In this document: positions 46,466 through 58,070 of the stretch, piece by piece
Layout: every line of letters starts with the position of its first letter
How positions within the stretch are numbered: position 1 is the stretch's first letter
Source: Cornus controversa
Taxonomy: Eukaryota > Streptophyta > Magnoliopsida > Cornales > Cornaceae
Assembly: GCA_026545225.1 (NCBI GenBank)
Contig: CM048849.1
Span: 13,709,541 to 13,773,540, forward strand
Reading direction: 5' to 3'
DNA length: 64,000 bases
Program-made: the position numbers and the translations under genes
Notes under the pieces: model-generated
Databases searched by the model: none
What the model was told of the DNA's origin: nothing
The model's input: only the letters and a program-made list of their open reading frames with translations

Positions 46466-47680
46466 CTACTCGAGGGCGGGTGGTGGTGGTGGTGGCTCGG
46501 TGGGAGTAGAGGTGGAGGTGGAAGCTCGTCCGGCAAGCAGGAACTGCAGGTCCTGCCGGAAGGCACGGAACTCGTCTAAAATAGCCCTTTGACCCTGTGC
46601 CAGAGATGAAATGTCCGTCCAAATGCCTACCAGCTAACTCTGCATCACCTGGACATGCTCGTCAAAACCCTGCTGGAGCCGCTCTACGTCAGCCGCCAGG
46701 CAGGAGTAGCCTGTCGCTAGGATATCATACCGCTCTGCAGCAATATCCATCGCCTCCTCCTCCATCTCCTCATCATCGGACCCATCCCCTGCAGGCTCTC
46801 CCTCATCCATCTCCACCGGGGCATCCATATCTACATCATCTGGTGGATCACCCTGGTGGTCCTGTCGCTCTAAGTGTCGCCTCACCCGCTCCCAATGAGT
46901 AGATGTGAAGTGGGTGGGCGGTGCCAACCGAATGTCAGTATCACTGACCGGTATACTGGCACTACCGAGAAAAGCTGTGACCAGGAAAGGAAAGGTAAGC
47001 CGCCAACTCGCTGCTCGCTGCATCCTCTTGTTGACGAGGCCGTCCTAGACCTTGAACATCTACCCCCATACTAGCGACGGGACAGAAAACCACGTGCCCA
47101 TGTGGAAAGCATAGAGGCAACGGAGGAGGTCGCCTCTACGCTCTGCCACGTGCTGCAGGGGACACGCGTTCTTGATGAGAATGGTGTCCAAGAACCATAA
47201 TCTGCTCGAGCACATCGATTTGGATGTGCAATTGTGATTGGGCATGGTAAACGCCCCGCCACACATGTCCATCACGATGGAGAACAGCGTCGAGTCTGTT
47301 GGAAGGGTGGCCTTGTAAAGCGGTCGACCGTCCTGGTCAACCATATCTGGCGGTTGCTGGTGAGGGATGCCGAGCATCTGCGCAATCCAGCTCGGCGTAA
47401 TCGTAATCGTCGTGGTGCCCACGACCGTCTCTAATGTGTCCGGCGCTGTGCAGGAGTAAGTCATGCGCTCGTAGAAGACCTGCACTAAGCGCTCGTGTGC
47501 CACGTCAGTGGGAGGCACACACAATTGGCCGAGGCGATGCCTCCTGAGCTCGGCGACAGTCCATGCACTGTCGGGACGAGTCTTGAACTCTCTCAAGTCA
47601 AAAATCTGCTCCGGGTGAAACTTCCGAGACCGGAAGGCTCGCCCAGGCACGTCTCGAACAGAACCGGGGGCATTCTTCAC
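46466..47680 (-). pseudogene. Extra ORF of element C, interrupted by stops
   Basis: This is a homologue of the B extra ORF, more basic at the N terminus (RDVPGRAFRSRKF). The conserved central block SRLWFLDTILIKNACP, then HVAERRGDLLRCLYAFH, ends in VWG at 47060, where the next codon is TAG instead of the glutamine found in E and B. The second half (47023-46634) carries the acidic stretch and the YSCLAADVERLQQGFDEHV coiled-coil part. It stops again at 46632 and continues to a proline-rich end and TAG at 46466. No signal peptide or membrane segment is evident. The role is unknown. Confidence 0.82.
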
Positions 47681-47703
47681 CCTCGCTATGATCTCGGAAC
47701 AGT

Positions 47704-48096
47704 CTGCATTTTTTTTTCAAAAATTACGTAAATAAAAGATAAAATAAGAGGAATGCTAAACTAAGAATAAACTAAAAGAATAAAAATGAAAATGAGGTCC
47801 TAGTCCATGGTGCTGACACATGTATTCAAAAGAATTCGTTCTCAACAAGATAGCTTGAGCGGATGCAACCGAAACGATGGGTCATGGTTGCAAACCGTAC
47901 ATTAATCATTTGAAGCAAAGAGAATGCAATATTCCCCCTATACATGAATTCCTACCCTCCCTGAAACTCACAAAATCCCATTATGAATATCGCAAATGCA
48001 CCAATCCAACCCAACATCATTTGTCTATGTTTATTACGCTGTAAAACTATCAAAAATAGCGAGAAAGTACGCAAAATGTAGCCATGCATCACTTAC
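47704..48096 (-). other. Candidate leader intron of the extra ORF in C
   Basis: On the minus strand the donor AAG/GTAAGT is at 48096 and the acceptor TGCAG/ACTGTTCCGAG at 47704, just before the extra-ORF start. The exon edges match those in E, where the intron is only 98 bp. Splicing is inferred from sequence only. Confidence 0.5.
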
Positions 48097-48308
48097 CTTA
48101 AGGTGAAGATGATGCTCAGCACAAACAGAAGAAGACCCACTCGCAGCCGCGAAGAGATGAGCGTGAGTGTGCTCGCGGCGATCTCGAACTACGGCGAACG
48201 GTGGTGGATGGAAGATCAAGTGCACGATAGTGCTCGGAGAAAGCCTTGGATCGCTTATAGAAGAGAAGAAGTCGGATGGTCTTTTGAAATGAGAGGGAAG
48301 CCCAACTG

Positions 48309-48316
48309 TTTAAATA
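48309..48316 (-). promoter_or_regulatory. Candidate internal TATA box in C
   Basis: The minus strand reads CTTATTTAAAC in a stretch well conserved with E. It lies about 30 bp downstream of the CGAT palindrome array. Confidence 0.5.
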
Positions 48317-48345
48317 AGAATTCGGCTCACGTGCAGGCATCGCGT

Positions 48346-48715
48346 GCATCTCGATTGATCAAGATGTACATCTCGATTAATCGAGATTTTGATTAATCAA
48401 AATCCCACTTCGATGAATCAAGATTTTTCCTTCGATCAATCGAGATTTGTTCAATGAATCGAGATTTTATTTCGATCGATCGAGACTTTACTTCGACTAA
48501 TCGAGATTTTATTTCGATCAATCGAAATCCCATTTTGATCAATCGAAATTTTGATCGATCGAGGACCTATCGAAGTGCTATCGAAGAATACTACCTCTCG
48601 GGACTTTGGATTTGATGAACTCTCTGCAATATTTCGATTAATCGAGACCAAAATCTCGATCAATCGAAATATCGATTGATCAAGATCTTGGTTTCGATCA
48701 ATCGAGATGCTCAAA
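48346..48715. repeat. CGAT palindrome array in element C
   Basis: About 370 bp with many copies of TCGATYRATCGA-like words in variable spacing (ATCTCGATTGATC, TTCGATCAATCGAAA and so on). It lies between the integrase tail and the internal TATA box. The 111-codon frame read through it (48451-48786) is repeat-driven. Confidence 0.85.
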
Positions 48716-48880
48716 AATAACCAGCTTAAGATAAGCTTCATGGACTTGGGTTTTTGGGACTTAGATACAAAATTGCTTAGATACAAGACCTACTTTAGAT
48801 TAAAAAGGGACATCATGGAAGCATGATAGCTACCATGGCCGCGCCACCTTACACGTCTATGGCACGACGTCCGGATCGGC

Positions 48881-49745
48881 TCACGAGTCAAAATATACAG
48901 GATCCGTCAAAGTGACGACATCCACGTATTCGGTGGTGACTTGGTCATCCACGCATACTTTTAAGCACTGCCCGTTTACTTTGAACAACCAGTCGTCTTT
49001 CAAGTCCTTCAATTCCATCGCTCTATGGGGAGCGACGAAATTAACCAACGGAGGAAAGGGTTCTCTAGGAACTCTCCAATTAGGCAAGTCCATGACAATA
49101 GTGACATCGAGCATTGAGTTGACTTCACATATGGATTGCTCAATGTCAAAATCATCATAGTTGAAGTGATTTAGGCATGCCTCTAAAGGATCCTTAGAAA
49201 GAATAGAAGGAAGTGCTTCTTGAATAAGGTCTTCCACTGCATCGACACAAAAGCACTCACTTTCGTCTTCGGATGTGTGGTGGGAAGCATTGAAGATGTT
49301 CAAGCGGACTTTCATATTCCCGAAAGAGATGTCCATCACTCCGGTACGGCAATTAACGCAAGCGTTTGCCGTGGCCAAAAATGGACGACCTAGAATGATA
49401 GGAATATGTCGATTTGGATTTTGGACCGATTCAGTGTCAAGGACTATGAAGTCCACCGAAAAATAGAATTTGTCCACTTGAATGATTACATCCTCAATTA
49501 TACCACGTGGTTGCTTCACCGAGCGGTCGGCAAGTTGCAACACAACGGTGGTATTCTTGAGTTCCCCCAAACCTAGTTGTTAGTAAACTGAGAATGGAAG
49601 CAAATTGACACTAGCCCCTAAATCAAGAAGTGCCTTTTCAAAAGATTGATTACCGATGGTGCATGAAATGGTCGGAGCACCCGGATCTTTGAATTTAGGA
49701 GAGGCTTGGTGTTCGAAAATGGAGCTTATGTTCTCAGTTAGGAGG
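48881..49745 (-). pseudogene. Protease fused in frame to the integrase tail, element C
   Basis: The protease active site LLDLGAS is at about 49617-49637 and ILGRPF follows. The reading passes from the inter-domain linker DLPNWRVPREPFPPL directly into the integrase end, with MELKDLKDDWLFKVNGQ and [16 protein letters not shown], near 49045. So RT, RNase H and the integrase zinc and catalytic domains are gone with the frame kept. A stop (TAG region at 49579) separates the protease active site from the rest. The product cannot integrate or copy. Confidence 0.86.
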
Positions 49746-51720
49746 AATTTCTTAGGAACATTATTCCTAGATTTGCACTTTTGAGTGCATAAGTCCTTCA
49801 AGAATTTAGCATAGGAGGAAATTTGTCGAATAGCATCAAGGAGAGGGAGATTGATTTTTACTTGTTTGAAGATGTCCATCATGTCTTGGATTTTCTCTCC
49901 TTGCTTCCCAAAATGAGAAGGTTCCTTCAATCTTTGAGGAAAAGGAACTGGAGGTTCAAAAGAAGTATCAAGATTTGGAATTGATGACGACACAACTTCA
50001 CTTGCCTTTCCTTTTGGATTTAATGGGATGTTATGCACATTTGGATTTAACGGAAACAATTTTGGATTTAATTGGGATTCTTTTGGATTTTTGGGTTGCT
50101 CTTGGAATTCCTTTCTCTCTTCCTCCCCTACCTTGGAATTGATGACTTTACCACTCCTTAAGGTGGTGATTGATTGAACTTGCTCCGGAGGAGCATTACA
50201 AGATGAAGATGATGGATCTTCCATCATATGAACACCCTTAGGATTAGCCACCGGTTGACTCGGCAACTTACCTTCCTCCCTTCTATTTAGGGCATTTACT
50301 AGTTACCCAATTTGAGCTTCTAGCCTAGCCATCGATTGAGCATTGGCTTCAAGCTTAGAGATTGATTGAGAGTGAGTTTGCAATAAGCGGGTATTGGCCT
50401 CAAGATTGCTTATCACACTTTCTTCAAAGCCTTGGCTTCTCGGAGGAGGTGGTGGTTGTTGGTAATTAGACCTTTGAGAGTAAGGTTGAGGATTTTGCCT
50501 ATAATGAGGCTGTTGAGCTTGAGAAGTGAAGGAATTTTGCCCTTGAAAAGAGGGACTTGATTATTGGGATTTCCATGAAAAAGCCGGATGATTCTTATAA
50601 CCAGGATTGTACGTGTTTGAATATGGATCATTCATTTGTTTAGAGTACAAGGCATTCGCTTGCTCTTGAGCATAATCGGGAGATTGCCTGGCAATAGGAC
50701 AATCTCGCACGAAATGTGAAGTACTATAGCAAAACGAACATCCTTCCTGATTTTGAACAGGTTGGCTTGGAGTAGGCAGCCCATTTTTCATGATTAGGTC
50801 CATTTTTCGGGATAAGGCTTCTACTTACATGGCAACCTCACCTACCCATGAAATTTCATGCACTCCTCTACAAGGTTGGGTGGCCTTCCCTTTCCTAGTG
50901 GAGGAGTGTTGAGCTGAATTATTGCTTAGGGTTTGAAAAAGTTTCCATGCCTCATCGGGCTTTTCAAAAGGTATCCACCTCCACAAGTGGAGTTTATCAT
51001 TTGTCTATGTTGCTCACTCACCCCATCGTAAAAACTTTGCACTAGCTGCCATTTTGGGACAGCATGATGCGGACAAGATTTAAGAAGATCTTTTAACCTC
51101 TCCCACGTCTTATGAAATTGTTCTTGGTCAATTTAGGTGAATCCGGTGATGGCTCTCCGAATATCACTCGTCTTTCCCATTGGGAAGTATTTTTTTAAGA
51201 ACTCTATTTGCATCTCCGCCCAAGAATGGATTGAGTTAGGTTCTAAGGAATTGAACCAACTTCTAGCTTTATCTTTTAGGGAGAAGGGAAACATACGCAG
51301 CTTTAGATCATCCTCCGTAAAGTGTGGTACACGAATGGTGGAACACACAAAAAGGAAGTAATCTAAGTGCCGGTATGGATCCTTATTAGGGAGACCATGG
51401 AAGCTATTAAGAAGATTGATGGTGGAGGACTTTATTTTGAATTGATTTGCCGCTACATCCAGAAATTGAATACATGAAGGTACTTCAAATGTAGTCAGAA
51501 GGTAAAAGTCCATAAGCAACTCTCCTTGAGGAGGTGGAGGTGGAGGTGGTTGTTCATGATTAAAAGGAGGTAGATCGGGAGGTTGTCTCTCATTTGGATC
51601 CATGTTTTCAGTCCTAGGCAATATAGGGTCCCTAGAGGTTCCTCTACGTTGTCTAAGTGTTCTTTCAAGTTCAATATTACAAGGAAGCAAAGGAAGTGAC
51701 AATCACCGTCTACATAGCAT
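49746..51720 (-). pseudogene. gag of element C, interrupted
   Basis: It starts at the methionine at 51720, followed five codons later by a stop where element A has serine. The capsid block RSWFNSLEPNSIHSW is intact (51133-51702). A stop at 51133 and a one-base loss near 50960 break the middle. The CCHC knuckle (C-x2-C-x4-H-x4-C, near 50710-50750) keeps its histidine, unlike A. The protein is close to that of A throughout. Confidence 0.85.
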
Positions 51721-51983
51721 GCATTAATAGTAGAACAACACCTCAATATGCAAAATAAACAATAATATATACAAAAAATATGAATGAACTCAAACCTACT
51801 AATTTTAGACTTTATACTCACAAAGGGTTCCAACTTTGATCCTTTTAGATGCCCGCTATGTGGTATACCTAAAATCAAGAAATTTGAGCAATAAGAACAA
51901 GATATATACAAAAAGAATGAAAAAATTTCTAGCCTAAGAATTAAACCAGATTTAATCTTCCAAATGTGACAATTACACCGTAG

Positions 51984-52001
51984 TCCCCGGCAACGGTGCC
52001 A
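51984..52001 (-). other. Primer binding site of element C, tRNA-Asp type
   Basis: TCCCCGGCAACGGTGCCA on the plus strand matches tRNA-Asp with one C-to-T change, six bases inside the 5' LTR. Confidence 0.83.
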
Positions 52002-52007
52002 AAATTT

Positions 52008-53620
52008 TGATATGGCTAAACTCGAATTATATTGTAAGCTTAATTTTGCCTTTTTTATCAAAATATAATTTAACCACTCGCAAGAGCAAGAATCTTTGTA
52101 GATAAGGTTCTATATAGAGGGTATCGATCCCACGAGGACTAGTCGTAATTGTCTTGAAGGAAGATTAATTCCACTTTAATCCTAAAAACAAGGTTTTGAG
52201 CTTTTGTTTATAAAACTATTGCATAAATGTAATAACAAGAAATTTAAAGAGTTTAAGTTGGGAGAGAGAGTTAGGGGTGGTTTCCACCACTAGCCATTCA
52301 CATGTTCATAAGTGTAGCAAGCATGGGATTCATTAATTAAATGCCTAACAATGTCATTAGGCTTGTGGCCTCAATGACATGTCGAAAGATCAATGTGTGT
52401 GCCAACCTATTATAATCCATCTTCAACAAGCATAGCTCTTCAACCTAACTAACTACCTAATTACCCTACTCTAGAAGTGAACCTACATGCATCCGAACTA
52501 CCTTATCTTGGCATGGTCTATACAAGCAAACAACACACATTCATTTAGACACCATTATCTAGCCATCATTTGCACTTCTTGTGGAATATGCAAATGTTGT
52601 GAGATCAATGTGTGTGCCAACCTATTATAATCCATCTTCAACAAGCATAGCTCTTCAACCTAACTAACTACCTAATTACCCTACTCTAGAAGTGAACCTA
52701 CATGCATCCGAACTACCTTATCTTGGCATGGTCTATACAAGCAAACAACACACATTCATTTAGACACCATTATCTAGCCATCATTTGCACTTCTTGTGGA
52801 ATATGCAAATGTTGTGCATTCACATGAAGATTATACTCTAAGATAAGAATAAAACCAAAATCACATGAATATATAGAAGAAATGTATTAGTGTACATGGT
52901 CACTAGGCTAAATAATCAACATTTCATTACAAATCCCAAGTGCTACAAAAATGAACATGTTTACATGGCTAGGGGCTTCAACCACACCCTAGTAGAGAAG
53001 TTAGTTGCTCATGGTTGCCTTTCACTCTTCCATTGATGGAGAAGATGAAGCTTCTTGGTCTGGTTCAGCTCCTCTTTCTCCTCTCCCGAAGGTCTCTCCT
53101 TGAGTAATCTGATGTGTATATGAGAGATATGTGAGATATGTGGCTTTTTGGTGCTTTAAGGCTTCCTTTTTCAACCTTGGGGCCCACCATATATATATAT
53201 ATATATATATATCAATATATATATCCCTTGTATCAAGAAGGTCCCCAAGGGTCTTGTTCAAGTCAGACAATCCCCCTAAGTCGTGCAAAAAGGGAGATTT
53301 TGTTGCAAGTGGGCGAGCAGGTGAACAAGTGGGCAAGTGGCTTCTGCAGAATCTCGATCAATCGAGATTGGATCTCGATTGATCGAGATTTCGATCAATC
53401 GAAATGAGATCTCGATCAATCGAGATCTCGATTGATCGAGATGCCTTTGGCTGCATTTCTGACTTTTCTCTTCAGCTGCAAAAAACCTTCAAACTTTGCT
53501 CCATTTACTACAAGACCTGCAATACATCAAAAACACAAAAAATACCGTAAACATATCTCGGTAATCATAAAAATGAAACTAACATATGCAGTAAAAGGGT
53601 TGAAATGCATAGAATTGAAC
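52008..53620 (-). repeat. 5' LTR of element C, missing its last 7 bp
   Basis: TG start at 52008. It ends at GAATTGAACA where the expected CTTATCA is missing. It contains a perfect 215-bp tandem duplication (52387-52816), an AT run (53190-53222) and the CGAT palindrome array (53348-53443). Confidence 0.87.
52387..52816 (-). repeat. Perfect tandem duplication of 215 bp inside the C 5' LTR
   Basis: The two units, 52387-52601 and 52602-52816, appear identical base for base. Element A has only one copy of this segment, so the duplication is recent and specific to C. Confidence 0.9.
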
Positions 53621-53645
53621 AGGCTGGTTCAAATGCATAGAATAG

Positions 53646-53911
53646 AAGAGATGGAGGCAGAGGAAGAGGAAGTGCATGCACAGGCTGGTGGCCATGATTA
53701 TCAATATTTAGAAGGGCAGATTGCTGGATTGACAGCCCAGTTTGGCACCTTACAGACAAAGGTCTCCACACAGTTTGGTGCAATGAGAGTAGAGATGGCG
53801 GATCACTTTCGTGACACTCGCCAAGAGCAACTAGAGATGAGGAGGATGATGCGTGCACTGATGCGCCAAGCAAACTTGGATCCAGATGCTCAGTCACCAC
53901 CACATCCTTGA
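53646..53911 (+). pseudogene. C-terminal end of the extra ORF in element D
   Basis: It matches B residues 321-407 with three substitutions seen, covering the acidic stretch, the coiled coil (HDYQYLEGQIAGLTAQFG...) and the PPHP end. The N-terminal 320 residues are missing. The frame runs in from the adjoining C LTR, so any upstream residues in that frame are accidental. Confidence 0.85.
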
Positions 53912-55467
53912 CAGGAAGGTAACCATCTTTTGTATTTTATTTTATTTTTAGCTTTTATTCTTCTCTTTATTTTTCTTTTTGTAGTTAGATTTTTATTATC
54001 AATAAAAATAAATAAATAAATAAAAATAAAAAATAAAAAAAATGGAAAAATGAAAAAAATATTTTATTTTAGGATTTTTCTCTTTCATATTTATTTTGCA
54101 TTGCCTTCGTACTCGTGATGTACTCTATTTTCTTTCCACTACTCCATGATCCCGGTAATATCGTTCTTACTCTTCTCTATGCTTTAATTGGGTGTCCATT
54201 GAGGACAATGTACAGTTTAAGTTTGGGGGTGAGGCGATGCCTATTTATGTGCTTTATTGCATATGGGGGAAATTTGTGTGAAATTCTTTTGTATTAGGAT
54301 TTTATTTTATTTTATTTTCTTAGTTTGTTTATTTTATTTTATTTTGTTTTGTTTTTAGATAGAATGTTTTGACATGATTCAAAGGATTAATACCTTATGT
54401 AGGTGCATAACTTGCAATTTTTGAGTATGTTTTAAATCTTTGAAAACTATGGTTTGAATTATGTGGTTTTAATCATGGTTTGCAATAACATGCTTTGGAG
54501 TGATTAATTTTAGTTTCCTTAAATGCACAGACACAATAGCATAATCTTATGGGGTATTGACTGTGGTTTTGAGTTATTGAGTTACATGTGCTTGATATTA
54601 ATTAGTATCTCTTGAGAATGAGTACCGATGATGTGTTATACTTGACTTCAATGAAAAAAGAAAAAAAAAGAGAAAGAAAAAAAATGATGAATAAGCAATC
54701 AATTTGATCATTTTCATGAGTAACCGGGCCTCTATGCCTCAGGAAGCACGGAGTGTTCGCGTCAAAAGTGAAAAGGTGAGAAAAGATGAGCATTGGTTGT
54801 CTTGATTTGTAGCCTGACTGATTCAAGTAATTAGGTCTTCGGGGTATCTTAAAGCCTAGTGCCCTAAAGCCATCTGGTTTGGGAGTCACTGACTAAAAGC
54901 TTGCTACATGGATCTTTCAGAAAGCTTAATAGATCAAGACATTGCACAACCAATAAAGCAATGAAAAAAAAAGAATGATAAGAAAAAAAAAATTGAAAAG
55001 TCATGTATTCATGTTTGGAAGTATGATTTCAATAAGGGGAGCTAGTGAGTTGAAGGGGTATGTGCCTTAATATATTCAGAGCTGAGTTATGCTACATGAG
55101 AGGACTGCTAGTTCACTTTACACGAGGGAGCTAGAGTTGATTATTTTGAGATATGTTGATGTGAATTATGTATGGGGACCATTGCTTTGAATTATAGAAT
55201 TTGAAAGTTTGAAACTATTCTTGAATGCAAGTTTGTAACTATGTATTGTAATCTTCTTCTTGAATTAATGTTGAAACAGAATTTTGAATGTTTGTGGGTA
55301 ACATTTCTGGAAACCCTCACGAGACTATACTCGTCCACTAGGGGGAACCTAGGGGTTTAAAGGCTTATTGCATACGCTAAATGCAACCGTTTCTCCCACG
55401 AAAGTGGAGTTTGGATAGTTTAGTTAGTATTTGTTAGTTTCTTTTGTTTTAGTTTTGTTTTAATCTA
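53912..55467 (+). other. Untranslated region of element D
   Basis: A/T-rich sequence matching B 10542-12153 in reverse. It includes the internal purine-tract motif (54197-54231). The 60-codon frame at 54115-54297 crosses that motif and is not supported as a gene. Confidence 0.65.
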
Positions 55468-55503
55468 TTGCTAAGGGACTAGCAATATGTAAGTTTGGGG
55501 GTG
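55468..55503 (+). promoter_or_regulatory. Purine tract and adjacent hairpin of element D
   Basis: TTGCTA-6-TAGCAA at 55468-55485 is followed by AAGTTTGGGGGTG ending one base before the LTR. This is the same arrangement as in B and C. Confidence 0.8.
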
Positions 55504-57011
55504 TGATAGGCGTTGAATGTTACGCATTCTAGCCTCTTAACTTATGTATTTTATTCTCTTAGTGATAGATTATTTTATGATTTTACTTTGTTTTAGTGTT
55601 TTCTGTATTTTCAGGGCCTTAATGATTATTTCAGTTAAAACCAGGATTTTGGGCTTTTAAAGAAGACATCCAAGATGGTGAGATGAAGCCTACATCAAGG
55701 AGATTCACTCAACCATTTATTTCAACTCAAATCAGCCCAAGAAAGAGGTCCAAGAGAATTACAGCTGCTTAAGAAGGTTTCGGGCCTGAAGCCCAAATCT
55801 GTGCATAATGTAGTCTTAATCTCGTTTTGGAAAACGGACCAGAAGTCTTATTTCTGAGCCTCAAATCGACATTATTTTTATGCGTGGAGTTGAACGAAAT
55901 TTGATTCTGCACACTTTTGTACTTCACGAAAATTCCGTAAATCGGACTTCTAGTGGGTCAAAAGTCGGGCCGAAGTCAGCAGGAAAAACCCACCTGATTA
56001 GTGCTGCGGGAAACCCTAATTAATTCCTAATTGGATTAGGACTTTGGTATATTCTCTTGGAGAATAAAGTGAAGACGTGGAGGCTGAATTGGGAGAGCTT
56101 ACACACAGAGATTGGAGAGTCTGAGAGGGCTGAAGAGAACAGAAACATATTGCAGAGCCATTGGAGAACGAAGTCATACGCATAATTCAGAAAGATGATG
56201 TCTTCTTCCTCAACAGTTGAAGCTTCTTCTTCTACCATGAGCGGCTAGTTCATCCACTAGGGTTTTGATGTAGCCCTAACAAAGCATCAATAGTTTGATT
56301 GTTTTAATTATTGGGGACCTTTATATACATGCATAGATTGTGTAATTGTGAGGATTCTTATTATAGAATTGAGCAATAAAAGTCTTGTAAATTCAATCTC
56401 AATGATTTCTTATTTTGTCTTAGATATTTAGTTGTTGTTATTGAACTCAATCTCTCTTGTTTTCTGTGATCATGAGAGAGATTATTACACAATGGTAATC
56501 ACTGAATATATTGTTATGAGCTTTGATGGATTATGCCTAGAGAAGATGAACCATACTGCACCCTAGATTAGAGTAGTTAGGCAGATGGCCCATGCCAATC
56601 GAAGATAGTCCATGGCTTAGCCTTAATCATATGTTATCTTCTTGACGGATGAAGGTGAGCTTGTAGCCACCGACACCACTTATGCATGATGTAATTCCCC
56701 TATAGTTGATTCAATTGACCATTGATTGTGGAGTTAGTGGTGAAGTCAAACACCCTAGATTTCTCTCCTATTATCTTCACTATCTTGTTTACTTTGATTT
56801 ATTTTATTTTATCTTTTTAATTAGTTTAAAAATTAGAATTCTTTTCTTCTAAATTTAATTAGAATTAGTTCCGTATTCCAACTCATCAGACCATAATCCC
56901 TAAGGTACGATACCCCTTTCGATAGCCCTATTCTGCAAGGAATTCGTTCTATTGCGAAGTGTGAAAAATTTTAATTGGTATACTTTTTGAGACACACTCA
57001 CACACGAATCA
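55504..57011 (+). repeat. 3' LTR of element D (1508 bp)
   Basis: TGATAGGCGTTG start and ACGAATCA end, the reverse of the B LTRs, with scattered differences. The TATA box (TTTATATA, about 56320-56328) is followed by AATAAA at 56375-56380. Confidence 0.9.
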
Positions 57012-57567
57012 GCCTTATAAAGCCCTCTTTGAAGCTTTCCCTCTCTAAAACTTCACTTTCTCTCTCTAGAATTCTATATATATATGTTCCCTATTACAAG
57101 AATTGTGATATATCATATTATTACATATTTTCTAGCTATATAACTAATCTGAGGCTCAAAATATCATAGAAATTCCATGCAAAGCTTTATTCAAGCAAAA
57201 TTGGACAAGTGGCAAGTGAAGAAAAGATCTACAGAAAAATATCTTCTGTAGGTTTGGGCGATGCATCGAAGTAGGCACTTCGATGCATCGATCTTCTTTC
57301 TTCTGCAGATCCTCACCTCTTTAACTTTCTGACTCCGGTCTTGACACGTCATTCGCTATTCCTTGATGTAGACTTTCCATGAAGTATGACAGGACATAGG
57401 AATGTATTCTCGAACTAATAAAGGAGTCGAATTATGCCAAATTCTGAGTTTGAACTTGAAATCATCAAACACATAAAAACACATAAAAACTATACAATAT
57501 GTGCAGTTATGGGATCAAAATACATAAGTAAAGGTGCGAGAATGTATAACAATCAACGCTTATCACT
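57012..57567 (-). repeat. Fragment of a third Athila-type LTR
   Basis: Read on the minus strand from 57567 it starts TGATAAGCGTTG, close to but distinct from both other LTR starts. It carries an inverted pair of GATGCATCGA words (57265-57295) upstream of a TATATATA run (57070-57080). It is cut at 57011 by the end of the D LTR. No coding content. Confidence 0.6.
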
Positions 57568-58070
57568 ATATATATTTTTGTGTCCCTCATAATGAGGGTA
57601 TGTATTCCGATTCTCTGTTTGGGATGTAATAAAGAGGGCTTGCTCATAGGTTTAACCCACTTGTTGATATTTTAGGTCCCAGGCCAATTTCACCGCGAGG
57701 TTAGAGTCTTGGGGTTTGGTTGTGGCACACGTGTTCTCTCATCAGTTATAGGGTAGGTAAACATTCTCTTCTTCAAGATTCAAACTATAACTTTTTGAGA
57801 CTTTGATTGTTAGTTTTAATTTAGGGTTAAAAACTCTTGTTCTTTCTAGTTAAGGTGTCCTTGGGTTACGGACTTCCAAATTGTATTACCAGACACGTAC
57901 TTATTTATTTAACGTTTATTTTATTTCAGAGGGACCTTCAATTCTGCTTTTAAAATTTATTTCATTTTGTCTTTTGTACTCTTTGCTTGTCGCTATCAGT
58001 TGTAAATGTCTCTCAAGTTTTGTGTATGAGACTAGCTACCTCATGTGCGAAATTTTGTGGCGGTATTTCA
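57568..58070 (+). repeat. Chromovirus LTR, 3' fragment
   Basis: It begins inside the LTR (TTGTGTCCCTCATAATGAGGG), contains the GTTTAACCCAC segment and the end box, and ends CGGTATTTCA. Its 5' part was displaced by the adjacent LTR fragment. Confidence 0.78.

Larger units (their letters stand above)
43794..53620 (-). mobile_element. Athila-like element C (family 1), internally deleted
   Basis: The minus-strand order is 5' LTR (52008-53620), primer site (51984-52001), broken gag, protease fused to the integrase tail, CGAT palindromic array, extra ORF, purine tract (44649-44664) and 3' LTR (43794-44648). RT, RNase H and nearly all of integrase are missing. Both outer ends are truncated: the 3' LTR where it meets the reversed chromovirus LTR, and the 5' LTR by its last seven bases where D begins. 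The overlapping LTR parts differ by roughly a dozen bases plus a repeat-unit change, so it is older than B but not ancient. Confidence 0.87.
53621..57011 (+). mobile_element. Truncated Athila-like element D (family 2), 3' part only
   Basis: It contains the end of the extra ORF (53646-53911), the untranslated region, the internal purine-tract motif, the hairpin and purine tract (55468-55503) and a complete 3' LTR (55504-57011). It is the same family as B, in opposite orientation. The left end is fused to C through about 25 bp that copy the nearby LTR end. I see no target duplication. Confidence 0.87.

Noticed and set aside
46597-46902. Plus-strand 101-codon frame opposite the C extra ORF
   Set aside because: It is the antisense shadow of the acidic/coiled-coil part; the homologous coding strand is minus.
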